The notes below the pieces were generated by a model. That model was not told the origin of the DNA, ran no database searches, and saw only the letters and a list, made by a program, of their open reading frames with translations. A DNA stretch of 64,000 nucleotides from Planctomycetota bacterium (GTDB lineage Bacteria > Planctomycetota > JAJSAM01 > JAJVHW01), in NCBI GenBank assembly GCA_024280885.1, contig JAJRPF010000071.1, positions 62,001 through 126,000 on the forward strand. Direction: 5' to 3'. Position 1 is the first letter of the stretch, and every line of letters begins with the position of its first letter. This document shows, in pieces, positions 58,719 to 64,000 of the stretch. The position numbers and the translations under genes were made by a program.

Positions 58719-61040
58719 TCAGCGGTCGGCGGAAGGCAGTCCGAAGCCGATCTCGATCCGACCGTCGCGCACGTCGGTGTCCACGTAGAATTCGCCGCGC
58801 GGCGTGAGCGCGCCGTTGCGCAGCGGCTGTGACTCGCGGAGCGCGCCGGTCGGGTCGAGCTTCCACGTGCCTTCGAAGAACGCGGGGAGTCCTGTCGGTG
58901 ACATGCCGCGGTTCTGGCGGATGATCGTGCCCTCGGCCGTCACTGCGCCCTTCGTGCTCCGACGCACACTGACATCGAGGGACGTGGCGGCGTCGGCAAG
59001 CTCCGCGCCCGAGAGTCCGCCGATGCGAAAGCCGGTTGCTGCGAGCAACGAGGACCCTGCGAGAACGGAGTTCGCGGCGTTGGAGGACAGGCGCACGAGA
59101 ATCACGAGCCGCACCGCGGCGGCGGCGCCCTCCTCGGCGCTGGCCGTCCCGATGAGTACGTCGCCCGAGAGAGCCGGAAAGAGTTCGACGCGCGTCAGGA
59201 AGCGCGCAAGCCCGAGTTCCATGTCGAGAACCGCGCCGAACGCCGCATCACCGGTGGCTGCAGCCGGCAGGAGCGTTCCGTCGCGTGGCGTAGCACGGTC
59301 GCGAAGGATGCGCCACTCCGCGTCCGGAAGGTCGCGCACGACGATCTGCCTGACGACGCCCCGGGCGCGCGTCGTGCCGTCGGCTGCGACGCTCAGCGTA
59401 ACGCGCTGGACGAGGAGACGCGTCGTGACCGCACCCGCTCCGCGCTCGATCGCATTGCCCTCCAAGACGAAGACGTGCCACTCGCCCGCCAGTGCACCGC
59501 GCGTGGGCGTGCCCTGCGTGCGGCGAAGGAGTACTCCCAGGCGCGGTGCCCCGGCCTCGGTACCACCGGCGACCAGCGCATTCGCCGTACGACCGCGCCG
59601 GTACGTACGCGACGACGACGGCGTCGCGAGTTCGATCTCGTCGTCGGACGTGATCGCGAAGGTCCCGATCTCGGAGCCCTCGTCGGTGAAGAGTCCGACT
59701 CCGGCGCCCGCGGACCAGGTCAGAGTGTGGGCCACGCGCGTGCGGTCCGCCGGATTGACCGTTCGTTCGCCGAAGTCGCCGTGCACCAGATTGGTCGCGA
59801 GCGTCAACTCTCCGCCGTCGTCGAGCAAGCGTGGTCGAATGACGACCTCGAGGAACGTGCCCTTGACGGGGCGATCCTGCCGCGAGACGGTCTGGAAGGA
59901 CGAGAACTCCGACGTGGGAAACGTCACGGTGCCGGCGTCCACGTCCACGGCGAACGGCCCGGGGAGCTCTTCGATCTCGCCCGTCTCCTCGTCACGCCGA
60001 ACGACAATGAGATCCGTCAACGGATCGTCGAACGACTGCGCGAGGAAGGGGAGCGTGACCTGCACGTCCGCGGTGAATTGGGTCCCGGCCGGTTCCAACC
60101 GGATGGCTTCTCCCGCAGAGAACGTCGCGTCGTCCACGAAGAACGGCTCGACCTCGACGATGGAGACGACGGCCGGTGCGGTGACGGCGCCCACCGGCAC
60201 GGTCACCTGCATCGCGGACAGGTTCAGCGCGCCCGCGGCCGGTACGACGACCGTCTCGGAATCCGGTGTCGCCCGCGCGCCGAAGACCGCCTGGGTGCCG
60301 CCGAACGCGCCCTTCAATGCCGCGTCGGTCACGTCTATTCGACGGCGGACCGCGTCACCCGCGACGATCCGGATCCGTGCCTTCCACGCACCGCCCGCGC
60401 CGTCGTTACGGAAACGCAGGACGTAGTCGCCCGTAGTCGAAAGCAGCTTGCCGCTCACTCTCAGCTTGCCACTCTTGGTGGGCTCCGCCGTGACGTCGAT
60501 CGCGCCGTCGGGGCCGACCAGCACCAGATCCGCAGCGACGAGTCCGGAGCCGCGGATCGGGCCGACGGTGAGGTTCAGGAGCGCGCCTGCGGGCGCTGCG
60601 AAGGGGATATCGACGGCTGTGTCGGCGGCGAGATCGGTCGCAGAGTCCACGCGGATGCGCGCGATCGGCTTCACCTTTGTCTTGAGCGTGTAGTCGCCAT
60701 CCGTCACACCGTCGCCCTCGACGCGCACGACGTGGATGCCACTCGACGCCACGGTCGTGCGGAGTCGCGACTTGTTTCCACGGGCGGTCCCGCGCAGGAG
60801 TTCTGCACCGTCCGGAGTGAAGACCGTGAGTTGCGGGACGGGGCCACCCTTGGCCTTCGCCGTCACCGTGACCACGGCGCCCGCCGGAACGTCGATCAGG
60901 AAGCGCTCCACCTCGGTGGCGGGACGGAGCGTGGCGGCCACGCGATCGCCCGACCCAATCTCCAGCGTAACCGTATCCTGGGCCCATGCAGTCGCGGGGA
61001 GAAGGAGGAGCGCAGCGAAAACCAGGATGTTCTGTCTCAT
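58719..61040 (-). CDS. Large exported beta-rich protein with pre-peptidase-like domains, 773 aa
   Basis: Start ATG 61040 (MRQNILVFAALLLLPATAWA) is a signal peptide. Two consecutive domains of about 115 residues look like PPC-type beta modules (VERFLIDVPAGAVVTVTAKA, PQLTVFTPDGAELLRGT; GALLNLTVGPIRGSGLVAAD, DYVLRFRNDGAGGAWKARIR). A ZU5-like segment follows (GAVTAPAVVSIVEVEPFFVD, DVQVTLPFLAQSFDDPLTDL, FPTSEFSSFQTVSR). The C-terminal 330 residues repeat beta-rich units, each ending in strands about surface measurements (LATNLVHGDF, GTWKLDPTGALRES). No catalytic motif is visible. It is probably a cell-surface or periplasmic adhesion-type protein. Confidence 0.65.
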   Translation of the reverse strand: MRQNILVFAALLLLPATAWAQDTVTLEIGSGDRVAATLRPATEVERFLIDVPAGAVVTVTAKAKGGPVPQLTVFTPDGAELLRGTARGNKSRLRTTVASSGIHVVRVEGDGVTDGDYTLKTKVKPIARIRVDSATDLAADTAVDIPFAAPAGALLNLTVGPIRGSGLVAADLVLVGPDGAIDVTAEPTKSGKLRVSGKLLSTTGDYVLRFRNDGAGGAWKARIRIVAGDAVRRRIDVTDAALKGAFGGTQAVFGARATPDSETVVVPAAGALNLSAMQVTVPVGAVTAPAVVSIVEVEPFFVDDATFSAGEAIRLEPAGTQFTADVQVTLPFLAQSFDDPLTDLIVVRRDEETGEIEELPGPFAVDVDAGTVTFPTSEFSSFQTVSRQDRPVKGTFLEVVIRPRLLDDGGELTLATNLVHGDFGERTVNPADRTRVAHTLTWSAGAGVGLFTDEGSEIGTFAITSDDEIELATPSSSRTYRRGRTANALVAGGTEAGAPRLGVLLRRTQGTPTRGALAGEWHVFVLEGNAIERGAGAVTTRLLVQRVTLSVAADGTTRARGVVRQIVVRDLPDAEWRILRDRATPRDGTLLPAAATGDAAFGAVLDMELGLARFLTRVELFPALSGDVLIGTASAEEGAAAAVRLVILVRLSSNAANSVLAGSSLLAATGFRIGGLSGAELADAATSLDVSVRRSTKGAVTAEGTIIRQNRGMSPTGLPAFFEGTWKLDPTGALRESQPLRNGALTPRGEFYVDTDVRDGRIEIGFGLPSADR

Positions 61041-61456
61041 GCACGGGAAGGTAGCGGAATCCACCTCGAAGCGTTGCGACGGCGAGAGGGCTCTCCCGAC
61101 GAAATGGGGAGGGGAATGCTGTGCCGGGCTCGTTCTTCTCACCCCACCATGCGTGCCGACGCGCGCACACCGGTGTCGCCACCCTCACTCCCAACCGACC
61201 GTCGTCCGCCGGGCGGGACGCAGCGCAGCCACGACGCTCGCCCCACAAGCGGCGTTGCGCCTGCTCATCCGCCGGGAGAGATCAGCGAGCTCTCGTTCGG
61301 CCAGATGAGCGATACGGAGCAGGAGTACTCTCCGCAACGTCGGCGCCCACAGTCCGCCCGCGACCGCGACCGCCGTCGAGAGTGCCCAGGCTTCCGTCTC
61401 AGAGGCCTATCCCGCCCACCCCTGGACATCCGTCTCGCTACCCGTCAATCTACGGT
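61041..61456. other. Intergenic region with repeat copy B
   Basis: This 416-base divergent region contains the second copy of the 38-bp repeat (61110-61147) and no supported gene. Promoters for both flanking genes should lie here. Confidence 0.5.
61110..61147 (+). repeat. 38-bp dispersed repeat, copy B
   Basis: Matches copy A at 57854-57891 (35 of 38 positions) in the same orientation. Its GTGCCGGGCTC core resembles the arms of the inverted repeat at 21429-21510. Confidence 0.7.
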
Positions 61457-62020
61457 ATGCGTTTCCTCCCGCTGACACTCGCCATCGCGTTCTCACTTCC
61501 GGGCTGCGCTACGGGCTGGCACGCGACCCTGAGCGATACCGTGCCTCCGGAAGTGAGGACCGCCATCGAGGACGGACCGATATTCGAGACGGTGTTCCAT
61601 ACGGAAGCGGCCGTGTACCGCATCCCGGTCAGTCACCTGGCACCCGAGCGCGACGCCGTGTGGCGCGCTCTGCTCGAGGCCCCCGTGGTTCCGCCTGCCG
61701 CTTTCCGGATTGTCGGTATCGACCGGCACGACCGAGTCGTCGCCCGAGAGCGATGGCAGTTATTGAGCTTTTTCTCGCCCCAGCTCTCGGTGGTGCGTAC
61801 CGGCGAGGTCTACCGCTTGGACCTCGTCGACGCCGACGACGCAGACCACCACTACCTCGTGGAATTCGAGCCGACGAGCAGCTTGGACCGCGCGTGGAGA
61901 GAACTCGCGCGCAGCGCGAAGTCCGCGGCGGCTAGGCCGCACATTGAACGGCCTGCGCGCTACACGTTGATCGACGACACCCACGGCGCGCATCAATCGC
62001 CGTCGCCGATAGGGGAGTGA
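61457..62020 (+). CDS. Lipoprotein of unknown function, 187 aa
   Basis: ATG 61457 starts a signal peptide with lipobox (MRFLPLTLAIAFSLPGCATG, Cys at LPGC). The mature part has mixed strands and helices (EVRTAIEDGPIFETVFHTEA, AAFRIVGIDRHDRVVARERW, GEVYRLDLVDADDADHHYLV) and no recognised domain. A longer frame upstream is not supported. Probably a small outer-membrane or periplasmic lipoprotein. Confidence 0.6.
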   Translation: MRFLPLTLAIAFSLPGCATGWHATLSDTVPPEVRTAIEDGPIFETVFHTEAAVYRIPVSHLAPERDAVWRALLEAPVVPPAAFRIVGIDRHDRVVARERWQLLSFFSPQLSVVRTGEVYRLDLVDADDADHHYLVEFEPTSSLDRAWRELARSAKSAAARPHIERPARYTLIDDTHGAHQSPSPIGE

Positions 62021-62267
62021 ATCCGAACCGCCAGGTACGGAACTCCGCCCCGCCCTCTCTCCCGCACCTGCACCTCGCCCACGCTTCGGTAGACGTCCGC
62101 CTGAACCTACGTCATCGATCGCAGCGCGGCGACGGCGCGCCGCAACCGGCGTCAACGCGCCTCATCCTGGCCCAAGAAAGCGCCGGACACCGTCGATTCG
62201 ATTCGTCGGCTCCTGCACTCGACTGTCGATGCGGACCGAGTTGCGGGGCCGACCCGGGGACGACCGT
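62021..62267. other. Convergent intergenic region
   Basis: Bases about 62210-62267 resemble the region next to the pseudogene at 58105-58161, showing that the duplication included sequence downstream of the gene. Confidence 0.5.
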
Positions 62268-64000
62268 TTACGTGTAGTACGCCTCGTCGGTCGGGCGGAC
62301 GGCGCGGGCGAAGTGGAGTGGGCGACGTTCGCCGCCGGGGCCGCGGCGCGGAGCGGCCTTGGCGAGCCACTCCGCGTAGATGGCCTTCGACTTCTTCGTG
62401 TCCACCTCGACGTCGCCGTAGTTGTCGCCTTCGTGCGCCTTCGTGACGGTGACCTTCTGGTGCCAGCAGTGCATGCCGGAGATCGGGTCGGGCTGGACGG
62501 GGAACGTCAGGTTCTGGTGGACGCCGCCGTCCTTCCACCACACGCGCTGCGAGTCGGGATCGTCGGATTTCCACGGCTCGATGTCGCCCGTGCGCTCGAC
62601 GCGCCAGATGCCGTCGCCCTTCTCCTGCACGTTGGCGGGCCAGGCGGCCCAACGATCGACTCCTTGCTCGGAGCCGAGTGTGAGGCGCCAGCGACCGAGG
62701 TGGTGGCTGCACGCAACGACGTCCGGGCGCATGCCCTCGGTGACCCACGCGCGATTGACGAAGTAGCCGATGCGTGTCGAGACGCGGACGAGGTCGCCCG
62801 TCTCGACGCCGAGTTGCGCCGCGTCGCCCGTGTTGATCCAGACCGGGTTGGCGTTACTGAGCTCGTAGAGCCACTTGGCGTTGGCGGAGCGGCTGTGGAT
62901 CAGCGTCGGCACGCGGAATGTCGGCACGAGTACAAACTCGCTCTTCGTTCGGTCGATATTCGAGGGATGTACGTGGCTCCGGATGTAGCCGGGCAACGCG
63001 TTGTCGCCGAAGCCCCAGGTCTCCATCGTCGGACTCAGGAACTCAAGGCGCTTCGACGGCGTGTGGAAGCCCGCGCGGGCGACGCCTTCGACGTCAATCG
63101 CAACCGGCTTGCCGTCCTTCATCCACATGCCGCGTTCGCCGTCGAGCGTCGCGTCGTCGACGTTCACCTCAGCCTCATGCGTCTCGTAGACATCGTTTGC
63201 GATCTCGAACGCACCGTGCCGCCGCATGTACTCGAGCGGCGTCATGCCAACGCGCTTCGCCGCCTCGGGCAGGCCGGGAACGGAGTTCTCGAAAATCCAG
63301 CGGTAGTACTCTTCGATCGTGACGCGCTCGCCCGGTCGATAGGGCGACTCGAAGTGCTTGCGGATGCCGAGCGCGCCATCGGGATCGATCTTCCAACTGA
63401 GCGCGATCCAGAACTCGTCCTCTTCCCAGACCTCGCCGGGATTGGCCTCGTACGTCCAGTCGAATTTCTCGCCGTTGCGTTCCCTGGCGACGCGCAAGAC
63501 GGGCTGTCGGAAACCGATCCAGCGGCCGGCGTGCGTCTCCTGGCTCATGATGTCGTGACGCTCGGGACTGAGTCCCATCGGCAGCACGTAGTCCGCGAAA
63601 AGGGCCGTCTCGTTCCACGTCGGCGTGAGCGCGGCGTGCAGACCGACCTTCTCCTCGTCGCGGAGCATCTCCATCCACGAGAACCCGTCGGGGTTGATCC
63701 AAACCGGGTTGTAGACCCGTGTGAAATACGTATCCATCCGACCGCGACCCTCTGCCACGAGATGCGGCAGCAGGAACGACAGCTCGTGATGGCTCAGCGG
63801 CCATTCGATCGGATAGAGCAACTCGTTCCACAGGTTCTGCGGTGGCGGCGAGCCGAAGGCTTTCGGCACAAACTTGTTTGCCGAGTGCATCGACGTGCCG
63901 CCGCGCGAGTTGACCGACCCGGTCAGCACGCAGAGGAATTGCAGCGTACGTGCGACCTGCCAGCCGCCCTCGTTGCCCGACGCGGCGCTGCGCCAGACGT
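62268..64000 (-). CDS. Molybdopterin-dependent oxidoreductase large subunit (partial, 5' end off window)
   Basis: The frame stays open to 64000, so the N-terminal domain (with the iron-sulfur cluster and first MGD half) is off the window. Visible segments fit the CISM/DMSO-reductase family: a stretch AASGNEGGWQVARTLQFLCV-LTGSVNSRGG (cofactor domain), TWNETALFADYVLPMGLSPE (active-site side), HIMSQETHAGRWI-like loop, ANPVWINTGDAAQLGVETGD (molydopterin-binding C-domain) and GGVHQNLTFPVQPDPISGMH at the end. It should be a respiratory reductase or dehydrogenase; the substrate cannot be told from this part. Its 3' end was duplicated at 58162-58500. Confidence 0.85.
   Translation of the reverse strand, partial: VWRSAASGNEGGWQVARTLQFLCVLTGSVNSRGGTSMHSANKFVPKAFGSPPPQNLWNELLYPIEWPLSHHELSFLLPHLVAEGRGRMDTYFTRVYNPVWINPDGFSWMEMLRDEEKVGLHAALTPTWNETALFADYVLPMGLSPERHDIMSQETHAGRWIGFRQPVLRVARERNGEKFDWTYEANPGEVWEEDEFWIALSWKIDPDGALGIRKHFESPYRPGERVTIEEYYRWIFENSVPGLPEAAKRVGMTPLEYMRRHGAFEIANDVYETHEAEVNVDDATLDGERGMWMKDGKPVAIDVEGVARAGFHTPSKRLEFLSPTMETWGFGDNALPGYIRSHVHPSNIDRTKSEFVLVPTFRVPTLIHSRSANAKWLYELSNANPVWINTGDAAQLGVETGDLVRVSTRIGYFVNRAWVTEGMRPDVVACSHHLGRWRLTLGSEQGVDRWAAWPANVQEKGDGIWRVERTGDIEPWKSDDPDSQRVWWKDGGVHQNLTFPVQPDPISGMHCWHQKVTVTKAHEGDNYGDVEVDTKKSKAIYAEWLAKAAPRRGPGGERRPLHFARAVRPTDEAYYT

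Noticed and set aside
58719-61040. Idea that the large exported protein is a peptidase because of pre-peptidase-like domains
   Set aside because: No catalytic triad or metal-binding motif is visible; PPC-type modules also occur in non-enzymatic surface proteins.

Overview
The window is GC-rich bacterial DNA with tightly packed genes. It has two parts: an integrated mobile element (positions 1 to about 12,942) and ordinary chromosome (about 13,018 to 64,000). The chromosomal gene set fits a Planctomycetota-like Gram-negative bacterium, though this is an inference from gene content only. It includes an ECF sigma factor beside a membrane anti-sigma fusion, a degenerate sulfatase, repeated formylglycine-generating-enzyme-like modules, a type III polyketide synthase operon, the futalosine route to menaquinone, a secretin and a pilin-like protein. 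There are no rRNA genes and no CRISPR array. One tRNA, Thr(CGT), is present.

The mobile element enters from the left edge and ends at the 3' end of the tRNA-Thr gene, where a tyrosine integrase sits in the usual orientation. A leftward operon (6346 to below 1) carries small zinc-ribbon and membrane proteins, a putative single-strand-annealing protein, an SbcD/Mre11-like nuclease and an SbcC/Rad50-like ATPase. Nearly all its genes overlap by ATGA or GTGA. One of its genes is broken by a 20-bp tandem duplication. Three rightward genes (two lipoproteins and one membrane protein) each have their own matching promoter. An XRE repressor gene is flanked by two near-identical 22-bp palindromes, each overlapping the -35 box of a promoter that fires away from the gene, so it looks like a compact immunity switch. 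Rightward zinc-ribbon proteins, an excisionase-like protein and the integrase close the element. No structural phage gene lies in the window, so a temperate phage is likely but not proven.

The chromosome from 13 to 29 kb holds a four-module FGE-like membrane protein, a secretin with a small exported partner, a membrane glycosyltransferase, a TPR protein and a fatty acid desaturase. It also holds plsY-gpsA (phospholipid start-up), a three-gene type III PKS / methyltransferase / flavoprotein operon that resembles phenolic-lipid clusters, and a sulfatase-fold lipoprotein.

From 29 to 35 kb lies the most unusual unit. An ECF sigma factor is followed by a 1621-residue protein that joins a cytoplasmic anti-sigma-like segment, three membrane spans and a thioester-containing alpha-2-macroglobulin. 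It may be a sensor that couples protease trapping to transcription.

From 35 to 64 kb are a thioredoxin-fold protein with recQ, mqnD-mqnB, a MacB-type ABC exporter, ftcD, HEAT and pseudo-peptidase proteins, a Nudix hydrolase, monomeric isocitrate dehydrogenase, two alpha/beta hydrolases, a type IV pilin-like protein and several exported or membrane proteins of unknown role. The right edge cuts a molybdopterin oxidoreductase whose 3' end is also present as a decayed duplicate 4 kb away.
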